64,000 nt of DNA from Falsiroseomonas tokyonensis. GTDB taxonomy: Bacteria; Pseudomonadota; Alphaproteobacteria; Acetobacterales; Acetobacteraceae. The notes beneath the pieces are model-generated. The model was not told where the DNA came from, made no database searches, and saw nothing but the letters and a program-made list of their open reading frames with translations. A program made the translations under genes and the position numbers. Shown here piece after piece: positions 54,048-62,324 of the stretch (its first letter is position 1; every line of letters starts with the position of its first letter). The stretch spans positions 1 to 64,000 of the forward strand of contig NZ_JAFNJS010000003.1 of assembly GCF_019024325.1 (NCBI RefSeq), in the 5' to 3' direction.

Positions 54048-54174
54048 GGCGTTTTCCTAGCGCTGCGTTTCGAGCTTGGCCCCAGAAATTAGAGCATGGG
54101 GCGGGGCGATTTTCGCTGAATCCGCACGTGGATCCGGGCCATGCTGCGCATTCTCACCTCAAGGAAGCCGCAGC

Positions 54175-54648
54175 TTGGCGAATTCCACCATTGCGCTCGA
54201 TGAGCTGGATCGACGGATCCTGCGTGCCCTGCAGCAGGATGGCCGAATCGCCATCACCCTGCTGGCGGAGCAAGTGGGGCTTTCCGCGACGCCCTGCCTG
54301 CGGCGGATCCGGCGGATGGAGGAGGCAGGCATCATCGCCCGCTACACAGCGGTGCTGGACCCCGCCCGGGTCGGCCTGCCCATTCAGGCCTTCGTCCAGG
54401 TCGCCCTTTCCTCCCATGCCGAAGAGGTCGCCACGGCCTTCCACAAGGCCCTTGCCTCCCGCGGTGAGGTCATCGCGGCCTATGCCATGAGCGGTGGCAT
54501 GGACTACATGCTGCATGTCGTCGCGGCCGATTTCGAGGCCTATGCCGACTTCGCCCTGAAGGCGCTGCTGCGGATGCCGGGGGTGAAGGAGACGCGAAGC
54601 TCCTTCGTCCTCATGGCCCTGAAGCCGCCGGGCGCCATCCCGCTATGA
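54175..54648 (+). CDS. Lrp/AsnC family transcriptional regulator
   Basis: This 157-residue DNA-binding protein has an N-terminal helix-turn-helix (LDELDRRILRALQQDGRI, LAEQVGLSATPCLRRIRRMEEAGII). The C-terminal RAM ligand domain has AYAMSGGMDYMLHVVAADFEAY and LRMPGVKETRSSFVLM. The TTG start has AAGGAAG 7 bp upstream; no ATG gives a sensible N-terminus. Divergence from hppD suggests control of aromatic amino-acid degradation, as with other Lrp proteins beside catabolic genes, but this is inference. Confidence 0.88.
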   Translation: MANSTIALDELDRRILRALQQDGRIAITLLAEQVGLSATPCLRRIRRMEEAGIIARYTAVLDPARVGLPIQAFVQVALSSHAEEVATAFHKALASRGEVIAAYAMSGGMDYMLHVVAADFEAYADFALKALLRMPGVKETRSSFVLMALKPPGAIPL

Positions 54649-55878
54649 GCGGCCGGCCTGCTCCGCCAGCCAGGCGAGCGTGCCGCGGGCAGCGGCGACG
54701 CCCGTGCTGAAGCAGCCTTGCAGCAGGTAGCCGCCAGTCGGCGCTTCCCAGTCCAGCATCTCACCGCAGGCGAAGACGCCGGGGCGGGCGGTGAGCATCA
54801 GGCGGTCATCCACCTCCGACCAGGCGAGGCCGCCGGCGGAGGAAATCGCCCGCTCGATCCCGGCGGTCCCGGTCAGCCGCAGCGGCAGGGCCTTTATCAA
54901 TCGGGCGGGCGGCACGCCGGCCGCGTCGGAGCGCAGCGCTTCCTGCACGAGGCCGATGGCGACCGGCGGCAGGGCGAGTGCCTTGCGCAGGCCATTCGCC
55001 AGGGATTCCGAGCGCGGCCGTGACGCGAGCCGTTCCGCCACGATCGCCTCGCTCAGATCCGGGCGCAGGTCGAGCTCGATGCGGGTCGATCCCTGCGCGG
55101 CGATCGCCTCCCGCAGCGGGGCCGAGAGGGCATAGAGCGCGCCGCCTTCCAGGCCGGTCCGCGTCACCATGGCCTCTCCGCGCACGGCGATCGCGCCGAA
55201 GCGCAGGCCAATGCGCTTCAGGGGCGTGCCCTGGTGGCGATCCCGGAAATGGTCGGACCAGGCGACGGTGAATCCCATATTCGCCGGGGCCCAGGGCGCC
55301 GTCCGGATGCCCGGCAGCAGCGCCGGCCAATGGCCATCCGAGCCCAGCCTTGGCCAGGAGGCGCCGCCGAGCGCCAGCACCGTGGCGGCCGGCGCCTCGG
55401 CTGCCTGCTCGCCCTCGAACAGCGGCTCGCCGGCGGGACCCCACCCGATCCAGCAGCTTCGGCTGCGCAGTTCCACGCCGAGGCCGGCCAGACGCTGCAG
55501 CCAAGCCCGGAGGAGCGGGGAGGATTTCAGGCTCGTCGGGAAGATGCGCGCGCTGCTGCCCGCGAAGGTCGGCACGCCCAGCCCCTCGCACCAGGCGATC
55601 AGCGCGGCGGGCGGAAAGCCGCGGACCGCCTCGATCAAGGGTGGCGCCGCAGGGCGATAGCGGGTGAGCAGAAGCTCGAGCGGCTCGCCATGCGTCAGGT
55701 TCAGGCCGCCCCGCCCAGCCATCAGGAACTTCCGGCCGACCGAGGGCATGTGGTCATGCACCGTCACCGCGAGACCCGCCGTGGCCAGCACCTCCGCCGC
55801 CATCAGCCCGGCGGGGCCGGCACCGATCACGGTGACGCGGTTGTGGGGCGGTGCAGGCGGGGCGGGCAGTTCATTCAT
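54643..55878 (-). CDS. BaiN/HI0933-type flavoprotein (NAD(P)/FAD-dependent oxidoreductase)
   Basis: This 411-residue FAD protein has the Rossmann start VTVIGAGPAGLMAAEVLA, GRKFLMAGRGGLNLTH, the mid-domain ALGGASWPRLGSDG and the terminal GVFACGEMLDWEAPTGGYLL with GGYLLQGCFSTG. These are signatures of the HI0933/TIGR03862-like flavoproteins, whose physiological substrate is unknown. It overlaps the Lrp gene by 6 bp tail to tail and is divergent from the epimerase. Confidence 0.88.
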   Translation of the reverse strand: MNELPAPPAPPHNRVTVIGAGPAGLMAAEVLATAGLAVTVHDHMPSVGRKFLMAGRGGLNLTHGEPLELLLTRYRPAAPPLIEAVRGFPPAALIAWCEGLGVPTFAGSSARIFPTSLKSSPLLRAWLQRLAGLGVELRSRSCWIGWGPAGEPLFEGEQAAEAPAATVLALGGASWPRLGSDGHWPALLPGIRTAPWAPANMGFTVAWSDHFRDRHQGTPLKRIGLRFGAIAVRGEAMVTRTGLEGGALYALSAPLREAIAAQGSTRIELDLRPDLSEAIVAERLASRPRSESLANGLRKALALPPVAIGLVQEALRSDAAGVPPARLIKALPLRLTGTAGIERAISSAGGLAWSEVDDRLMLTARPGVFACGEMLDWEAPTGGYLLQGCFSTGVAAARGTLAWLAEQAGRS

Positions 55879-55958
55879 GGCGGCTTTCTGCGGCGGGTGG
55901 CTCGGGATATCCAGGGGCTGGGCCTCATTTCGGGCTGATCGCTGCCAGGGAGTCGCGC

Positions 55959-56990
55959 ATGACCGCCGTCCTCGTCACCGGAGGGGCCGGGTTCGTCGGT
56001 CTCAACCTTGTTGAGGCCCTGCTGGGCCGCGGTGAGCAAGTGGTCGTCTTCGGCCAGGAGGCGACGCTGCCGGAGCCGGCCGGCGAGATCTTCGGCCGGC
56101 TGCCGGGCCGGCTCGAAGTGATCTCCGGCGATATCCGCGATCCGGAGGCACTGGCGCGGCTGTTCCGGGAACGGCGCATCGACCGCGTCTTTCCCTTCGC
56201 CGCCGTCACCGCGGGTCCGGCGCGAGAGGCGGCCTCGCCCGGGTTGGTGCTGGACGTCAATCTGCAGGGTGTCATCGCCACCCTGGCCGCGGCGCGGGAT
56301 GCCGGCACGGTGCGGCGCGTGGTGCTGCCGGCCTCCTCTGCCGTCTATGGCGAATCGGCCTATGACCATGCCTGGCTGGACGAGGTGACGACGCCCTGCA
56401 TCCCCATCAGCCTCTATGGGGTGACGAAGTACGCGGTGGAACGCGCCGGCCTGCGGCTCGCCGGCCTCTGGGGACTCGATGCGGTGGCAGCCCGGATCGG
56501 CGCGACCTATGGCCCCTGGGAACGTGATACCGGCCTGCGCGACACGCTGAGCCCGCATCTGGCGATCGCCCAGGCGGCCTTGCGGGGGGAGGAGGCGGTG
56601 CTGCCGCCGGCGCCCCTGCCGAGCTACGACTGGGTCTATGTGCGCGACCTCGCCGCGGGGCTGATCGCCCTGCTGGACTGCCCCGCGCCCCCGGGACGGG
56701 TCTTCAACCTGGCCTCGGCGACGGATTGGTCGCCGCATGCCGCGGCCTGCTGCGACACCATGGCCCGCGCGATGCCGGGATTTCGCTGGCGCCATGCGGC
56801 GCCGGGCGAGGCGGCCACCATCCCCTTCAACGATACGCGCCCGCGCGGCCTCATGTCGATCGAGCGGGCGGCCGCGCTGGGCTGGGCGCCGGCCTTCGCG
56901 CCGGAAGCGGCCTATGCCGATTATGCCGCCTGGCAGAAGCAGACGCAGCGCCCCTCCCTCTCTCCCGCCGAAGCGACCGTGAGGACCTGA
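55959..56990 (+). CDS. NAD-dependent epimerase/dehydratase (extended SDR)
   Basis: This 343-residue protein has the extended SDR layout. VLVTGGAGFVGLNLVEAL is the dinucleotide-binding GxxGxxG, ISGDIRD binds adenine, and LPASSAVYGES supplies the active-site serine. SLYGVTKYAVER is the YxxxK motif (Tyr153, Lys157), followed by RIGATYGPWE. It probably acts on an NDP-sugar or a related hydroxyacid. CAGGGAG precedes the ATG. Its stop overlaps the next start (TGATG), pairing it with a molybdopterin-binding dehydrogenase subunit. Confidence 0.88.
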   Translation: MTAVLVTGGAGFVGLNLVEALLGRGEQVVVFGQEATLPEPAGEIFGRLPGRLEVISGDIRDPEALARLFRERRIDRVFPFAAVTAGPAREAASPGLVLDVNLQGVIATLAAARDAGTVRRVVLPASSAVYGESAYDHAWLDEVTTPCIPISLYGVTKYAVERAGLRLAGLWGLDAVAARIGATYGPWERDTGLRDTLSPHLAIAQAALRGEEAVLPPAPLPSYDWVYVRDLAAGLIALLDCPAPPGRVFNLASATDWSPHAAACCDTMARAMPGFRWRHAAPGEAATIPFNDTRPRGLMSIERAAALGWAPAFAPEAAYADYAAWQKQTQRPSLSPAEATVRT

Positions 56991-59362
56991 TGCCAGACAC
57001 CCATCTGCTGGACGCGACGCGCCTGAAGTTCGGAATTGGCCAGCCGGTGCCCCGGGCGGAGGATCCAATCCTGCTGACCGGCCAGGGCCGCTACACGGAT
57101 GATATCGCCCTGCCGGACCAGGCCTGGTGCGTCATGGTGCGCAGCCCCTATGCGCATGGCGTCATCAACCACATCGTGACGGAGGCCGCGCGCGCCATGC
57201 CCGGCGTGCTCGGCATCTGGACCGGCGCGGATCTCCTCGCCGCCGGCTATGGGCCGATGACCTGCGCCATGCCGCTGAAGAACCGCGACGGCACCGCGCT
57301 GCGAACCACGCAGCGCCACGCGCTGGCGACGGACAAGGTCCGCTTCGTCGGCGACCCCCTGGCCTACGTGGTGGCGGAAACCCGCGCGGCGGCGAAGGAT
57401 GCCGCCGAGGCGGTGGAACTCGACATCGACATGCTGCCCGCGGTCACCCAGGCCTCGGCTGCCGCCGAAGCCGGCGCGCCGCAGCTCTACGACGGGATCG
57501 CCGGCAACCTGGTGCTGGACTTCCACCAGGGCGACAGCGCCAAGGTCGCTACGGCCTTCGAGGCGGCGGCGCATGTCACCCGCCTGTCCATCCGCAACAA
57601 CCGCATCGTGGTCTGCGCCATGGAGCCGCGCAGCGCGATCGGGTCCTTCGAGGACGGTCGCTACGTGCTGCGGGTCGGCTGCCAGGGCGTCTTCGGGCTG
57701 CGCGCGCAGATGGCGAAGGACGTGCTGAAGGTGCCGGTGGAGCAGGTTCGCATCCTTACCGGCCAAGTCGGCGGCAGCTTCGGCATGAAGGCGAATGCCT
57801 ATCCGGAATATGTCTGCCTGCTGCATGCCGCGAAGCAGCTGGGCCGGCCGGTGAAATGGACCGATGAGCGCACCGGCAGCTTCCTCTCGGACCAGCATGG
57901 CCGCGACCATGAGGTGGAGGCGGAACTGGCGCTGGATGCGGAGGGCCGCTTCCTGGCCGTGCGGCTGACCTCCTTTGCCAATATGGGCGCCTATCTCTCC
58001 ACCGTCGCGCCGCTGATGGGCACGGCGAATTTCTGGAAGAACGTGCAGTCCAACTACCGTACACCGCTGATCGAGGTGGCCACGCGCAGCTACCTGACCA
58101 ATACCAGCCCCGTCTCGGCCTATCGCGGCGCGGGCCGGCCCGAGGGCAATTACTTCATGGAGCGGCTGATCGAGGCCGCGGCGCAGGAAATGGGCCTCGA
58201 TGCGGTTGAGCTCCGCCGCCGCAACCATATCCGCCCCGCCGAGATGCCCTATGCCGCCGCCTCCGGCAGCACCTATGACGGCGGCGACTTCACCGCGCTG
58301 ATGGAGCGGGCATTGCAGGCCGCGGATGTCGGCGGCTTCACCACACGGAAGGCGGAGAGTGCCGCGCGCGGCCTGCTGCGCGGTCTGGGCATCGGCAACT
58401 TCCTGGAATGCACCGCGCCGCCGACCAAGGAACAGGGCGGCATCCGCTTCGAGAAGGATGGCACCGTCACCATCATCACCGGCACGCTGGACTATGGGCA
58501 GGGGCACTGGAGCGCCTTCGCCCAGGTGCTGCACCAGTCGCTCGGCATTCCCTTCCAGCAGATCCGGCTGCTGCAGGGCGATTCCGACGAGCTGGTCGCC
58601 GGCGGCGGCACCGGCGGCTCCAAGTCGCTGATGGCCTCGGGCGCGGCCATCGTCGAGGCGTCCGAACTTGTGGTCGAGAAGGGCCGGGCCGCCGCGGCCT
58701 GGGCGCTGGAGGCCGCGGTCGCGGACATCGAATTCGAGGCGCATGCGGAGGGCGGGCAGGGCCGCTTCCGGATCGTCGGCACCGATCGGGGCATCGGCAT
58801 CATGGAACTGGCGCATCGGCTGCGCCAGGCGCCGTCCCTGCCGGAGGGCGTGCCGGCGACGCTCGACGTCACCCATGTCTTCAATGAGGCCCCCCAGGCC
58901 TATCCGAACGGGTGCCATGTCGCCGAGGTCGAGGTCGATCCGGAAACCGGCGTCGTGCGCATCGACCGCTACACCACGGTGAACGATTTCGGCGTGATCG
59001 TGAACCCGATGCTGGTGGCCGGCCAGGCGCGTGGCGGCATCGCCCAGGGCATCGGCCAAGCGCTGCTGGAGAAGGTCGCCTTCGGCGAGGACGGGCAGTT
59101 GCAGACCGGCAGCTACCTCGACTATGCGCTGCCGCGGGCCGGAGACCTGCCGGCCTTCGGCTTCCTCAGCCACCCGGTTCCCGCCACCACCAATCCGCTG
59201 GGCGCCAAGGGCTGCGGCGAGGCCGGTTGCGCCGGGTCGCTGCCGTCGGTGATGAATGCGGTGGTGGACGCGTTGTCCGGCCTCGGTATCCGTCACCTCG
59301 ACATGCCGGCAACGCCGGAGCGGGTCTGGCAGGCCATCCAGTCGGCGCGCGCCGGCGCCTGA
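56990..59362 (+). CDS. xanthine dehydrogenase-family molybdopterin-binding subunit
   Basis: This 790-residue large subunit binds the molybdenum cofactor of a hydroxylase in the xanthine oxidase/CO dehydrogenase clan. GQPVPRAEDPILLTGQGRYTDD opens the chain, and GQVGGSFGMKANAYPE is the first cofactor loop. SAYRGAGRPEGNYFMERLIE contains the AYRGAGR loop of form-II CoxL-like proteins, and GTGGSKSLMASGAA the second cofactor loop. LGAKGCGEAGCAGSLP has the catalytic glutamate. The usual small Fe-S and medium FAD subunits are not adjacent, since an SDR precedes it and a convergent ABC gene follows. The substrate is therefore unknown. Confidence 0.9.
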   Translation: MPDTHLLDATRLKFGIGQPVPRAEDPILLTGQGRYTDDIALPDQAWCVMVRSPYAHGVINHIVTEAARAMPGVLGIWTGADLLAAGYGPMTCAMPLKNRDGTALRTTQRHALATDKVRFVGDPLAYVVAETRAAAKDAAEAVELDIDMLPAVTQASAAAEAGAPQLYDGIAGNLVLDFHQGDSAKVATAFEAAAHVTRLSIRNNRIVVCAMEPRSAIGSFEDGRYVLRVGCQGVFGLRAQMAKDVLKVPVEQVRILTGQVGGSFGMKANAYPEYVCLLHAAKQLGRPVKWTDERTGSFLSDQHGRDHEVEAELALDAEGRFLAVRLTSFANMGAYLSTVAPLMGTANFWKNVQSNYRTPLIEVATRSYLTNTSPVSAYRGAGRPEGNYFMERLIEAAAQEMGLDAVELRRRNHIRPAEMPYAAASGSTYDGGDFTALMERALQAADVGGFTTRKAESAARGLLRGLGIGNFLECTAPPTKEQGGIRFEKDGTVTIITGTLDYGQGHWSAFAQVLHQSLGIPFQQIRLLQGDSDELVAGGGTGGSKSLMASGAAIVEASELVVEKGRAAAAWALEAAVADIEFEAHAEGGQGRFRIVGTDRGIGIMELAHRLRQAPSLPEGVPATLDVTHVFNEAPQAYPNGCHVAEVEVDPETGVVRIDRYTTVNDFGVIVNPMLVAGQARGGIAQGIGQALLEKVAFGEDGQLQTGSYLDYALPRAGDLPAFGFLSHPVPATTNPLGAKGCGEAGCAGSLPSVMNAVVDALSGLGIRHLDMPATPERVWQAIQSARAGA

Positions 59363-59367
59363 ACGGA

Positions 59368-62322
59368 TCAGTCCGCTTTGGCCGCCGGCGTTGGTGCGCT
59401 GGCGGCCTGCCAGCGGGCTTCCTCGGCATATTGGCGGGCGAAAAGCCCGCCCTTGCGCTGGATCAGCTGGTCGAAGGTGCCGCTTTCGACGATGCGGCCG
59501 CCATCGAGGACGATGATCCGATCGGCGTTGCGGATGGTGGAAAGGCGATGCGCGATGACGATGCGCGTCGCCGGCATGGTGCGGATCGCCCGCATGGTGG
59601 CGCGCTGGGTGACGTTGTCCAGCGCGCTGGTGGCCTCGTCCAGGATCAGCACCGCGGGCTTCTGCAGCAGCGCGCGGGCCAGCAGCAGGCGCTGCACCTG
59701 GCCGCCGGACAGCACCCGGCTGGCATCGGTCAGCATCGTCTCCAGCCCCATCGGCATGGCGCGGATATCCGAGGCAAGGGCGGCCTGTTCCAGCGCCTTC
59801 CAGATCTCCGCCTCGCTCACCTGCGCCAAGCCACGGACCGCGTCGCGCAGGCTGCCCGGCGGCACGCGGCCGGATTGCAGGACGGTCGCCACCTGCTGCC
59901 GAAGCACGGCCAGGTCCAGGCCGCGGATGTCGTGGCCATCCATGTAGATGGCGCCGTTGCTGGGCTCCTCCAGCCCTAGCAGAAGCCGGACCAGGGTGGA
60001 CTTGCCGGCGCCGGAGCGGCCGACGATGGCGACATACTCCCCGGCCTCGATGCGCAGCGACAGGCCGGCGAAGACCCAGGCCTCGCTTGGGCCGTAGCGG
60101 AAGGCGAGGTTGGACAATTCGATCGCGCCGCTCAGCCGGCCCGGATCGACCTTGCCCGTATCGGCCTCGGGCAGCGCATCCAGCAGGGGCTGCGCGAATT
60201 TGCGGGTGGGCATCAGGAACCACAGGGCGAACATGGTCTTCGCCAGCTGCGTGCCGGAGGCGACCATCAGCCCATAGGCCGCGATGAAGGTCATGACGGA
60301 GGAGAGGCTGGGCGGCGGCTCGCCGACCTCCACCCGCTGCATCATGGCGATGATCAGGAAGGCGGCGGCGGTCGAGAGCACGGTGAAGCCGGCGGCGAAG
60401 GCATCGTAGCCATTGCTGATCTGCCGTGCCGCGGCCAGGCGCCGCCGCATCTCGGCAAAGCGGCCGGCCCAGACGGTCTGCGCCCGCGCCTCCGCCCCCG
60501 CGAGGCGCAGCTTCACCAGGCCGGAGACGATCTGGAAGACCATGGCATCGGCCAGGCCCGACAGCGCCTCGCCGGTGGCGAAGGCGCGGGCCTGCAGCCA
60601 GCCCGCCAGATTGGCCGCGGCCAGCTGCAGCACCAGCATGCCCACCGCCACCGCGGCGGCCAGCGGCTGGGCCAGCAGCATCAGCACGCAGGAGGACAGG
60701 ATGGTGGCTACCGCGCTGACGATGACGAAGCCGAAGGCGCGCAGCTGCGTGGCGAGCGAGATGGCGGAGACGGCGCGGCCGGATGTCTCGCCCACCGTCT
60801 GGCGGTTGAGCGTCGCCAGCGGCAGGCGCATCACCCGGTCCCAGATCGCCGCATGCAGGGCAGGGCCCGCCTGCGCCTCGATCCTTTGTCGCGCGATTTC
60901 GCTGCCCAGCTTCACCATCCAGCCCACGGCCGCGACCACGACCAGGGCGAGGCCCAGCTGCACCAGCTCCCCCAGATGCCCACCCGGGATGAGCAGGGAG
61001 AAGGCGACGCCGGTGGCCATCGGCACGGCCTGGCCCAGCGCGGCGCCGATCAGCATGGTGATGAAGATTGCCGAAACGTCCCCGCCGGTGCCGCGCATGC
61101 CGCTGCCGATCAGGTCCATCAGGCCGAGGGGCTTGCGCGGCAGCGGGATCAGGGGGGCGAGCGCCTCGCGACTCACCCGCTGCGCGAGGGCCTTGTCCAC
61201 CCGGACGCCCGCCAGATTGTTCGCGGCGTAAAGGCGATAGCCACCGCGATGCGGCAGCAGGGCGACCGGCCCGACGCCTTGAAGGCTGCTGAAGAGCGGA
61301 CCGTGGTCGTCGTCCCACCAGGCATCCGGCAGATGAGCGGGCCGCAGGCGCAGGCCGGATGCGCGGGCAAGTTCCTCCAGCGTCGGCACGGCATCGATAT
61401 CTGCCCGGCGGACGCGGATGGGCCGCTTGGCGCGGATGCCGAGATGCGCCGCCACGATGCGGAACACCGGCATCAGCGGATCGCCATCCGCCGCCGCCGG
61501 TAGCTCCGGCGCATTGCCCAGGATGGCGGCAAAGGCCGAACGCTGTTCCGCCCCGGCCTCCTCATCCCGCTCCCGCCGCAGCGTCAGGCGGTTGAGCTCA
61601 TCCGCTGCATCCAGGGCGAGGGCCGAGGAGAGCGCGGCCAGGCCCGCCGCGTTGAAGGTCTCGAGGCCCGCCTGCCAGGCCGGCTCGGCCACCGCAGCGC
61701 TCGCCGGCACAGCCTCGATCGTGCCGCCGCTGCCGGTGAGCCAGGCCTCTGCCGGCAAGGGGACCAGTCCCGCCACGGGTTCCAGGCCGAGCAACAGCCA
61801 GGACCCCTCCGGCAGGCGAACCCAGATCGGCGCGCCGCGGGCGGCAATGGTCGCGCCCGGCGCCGTCCTCACCGCGCCCAGCGCTGCGGAGACGGCGACA
61901 TCCGTGCGCGGGCGCGGCGACATGGGGCGGGCCAGGCCTTCGGCCAGCGCGCGGCACCAGGCGGTGGTCGCGGCGGCGAGACGGCTTTCGCCGTCAGGCG
62001 CCTCCGTCAGGCTGGGCAGATCGAAGGGCGCGATCTGCGTCTCGGCGGTGCCGATGGCGATCAGCGTGGCGCCGGCCTCGTCGGTCCCGAGGCCGCAGAG
62101 CATGCCCCCAGTCGCGACCGTGCCGATGTAGCGGCGCGGGCCCTCCGTCGCTGGCGCGCGCGGAGGACGGGTGGCGAAGAGGGAGACGCTGCCGGCGGTG
62201 ACCAGCCAGCGCTGCGTCGGGTCATCCAGGCGCAGGGGCGCATGGGCCGGCAGCGGGAGGCTCGGCGGCGGCTCGGCGCGGGCCGGCGCCTGCCCCTGAT
62301 CGGCGGAGAGGTTGTCGGACAT
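59368..62322 (-). CDS. NHLP/NHLM-type bacteriocin export ABC transporter, permease/ATPase subunit
   Basis: This protein of about 984 residues begins with roughly 400 residues of soluble sequence without a peptidase. A six-helix ABC exporter domain follows (residues 400-700, with GMRGTGGDVSAIFITMLIGAALG and VSGLVKLRLAGAEARAQTVW). The ATPase domain has Walker A GRSGAGKSTLVRLLLGL, signature LSGGQVQRLLLARAL and Walker B AVLILDEATSALDN. This layout matches the peptidase-free ABC partner in NHLP leader peptide export systems. It starts 2 bp after the second ABC gene. The first ATG is used here; a TTG overlapping the upstream stop is also possible. Confidence 0.82.
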   Translation of the reverse strand: MSDNLSADQGQAPARAEPPPSLPLPAHAPLRLDDPTQRWLVTAGSVSLFATRPPRAPATEGPRRYIGTVATGGMLCGLGTDEAGATLIAIGTAETQIAPFDLPSLTEAPDGESRLAAATTAWCRALAEGLARPMSPRPRTDVAVSAALGAVRTAPGATIAARGAPIWVRLPEGSWLLLGLEPVAGLVPLPAEAWLTGSGGTIEAVPASAAVAEPAWQAGLETFNAAGLAALSSALALDAADELNRLTLRRERDEEAGAEQRSAFAAILGNAPELPAAADGDPLMPVFRIVAAHLGIRAKRPIRVRRADIDAVPTLEELARASGLRLRPAHLPDAWWDDDHGPLFSSLQGVGPVALLPHRGGYRLYAANNLAGVRVDKALAQRVSREALAPLIPLPRKPLGLMDLIGSGMRGTGGDVSAIFITMLIGAALGQAVPMATGVAFSLLIPGGHLGELVQLGLALVVVAAVGWMVKLGSEIARQRIEAQAGPALHAAIWDRVMRLPLATLNRQTVGETSGRAVSAISLATQLRAFGFVIVSAVATILSSCVLMLLAQPLAAAVAVGMLVLQLAAANLAGWLQARAFATGEALSGLADAMVFQIVSGLVKLRLAGAEARAQTVWAGRFAEMRRRLAAARQISNGYDAFAAGFTVLSTAAAFLIIAMMQRVEVGEPPPSLSSVMTFIAAYGLMVASGTQLAKTMFALWFLMPTRKFAQPLLDALPEADTGKVDPGRLSGAIELSNLAFRYGPSEAWVFAGLSLRIEAGEYVAIVGRSGAGKSTLVRLLLGLEEPSNGAIYMDGHDIRGLDLAVLRQQVATVLQSGRVPPGSLRDAVRGLAQVSEAEIWKALEQAALASDIRAMPMGLETMLTDASRVLSGGQVQRLLLARALLQKPAVLILDEATSALDNVTQRATMRAIRTMPATRIVIAHRLSTIRNADRIIVLDGGRIVESGTFDQLIQRKGGLFARQYAEEARWQAASAPTPAAKAD

Positions 62323-62324
62323 GG

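Noticed and set aside
56921-61318. 1465-codon open frame on the minus strand across the molybdopterin subunit and the NHLP exporter genes
   Set aside because: It is antisense to one well-supported gene and out of frame with another. Its translation is Arg/Gly/His-rich with no domain, as expected from GC-rich third positions.
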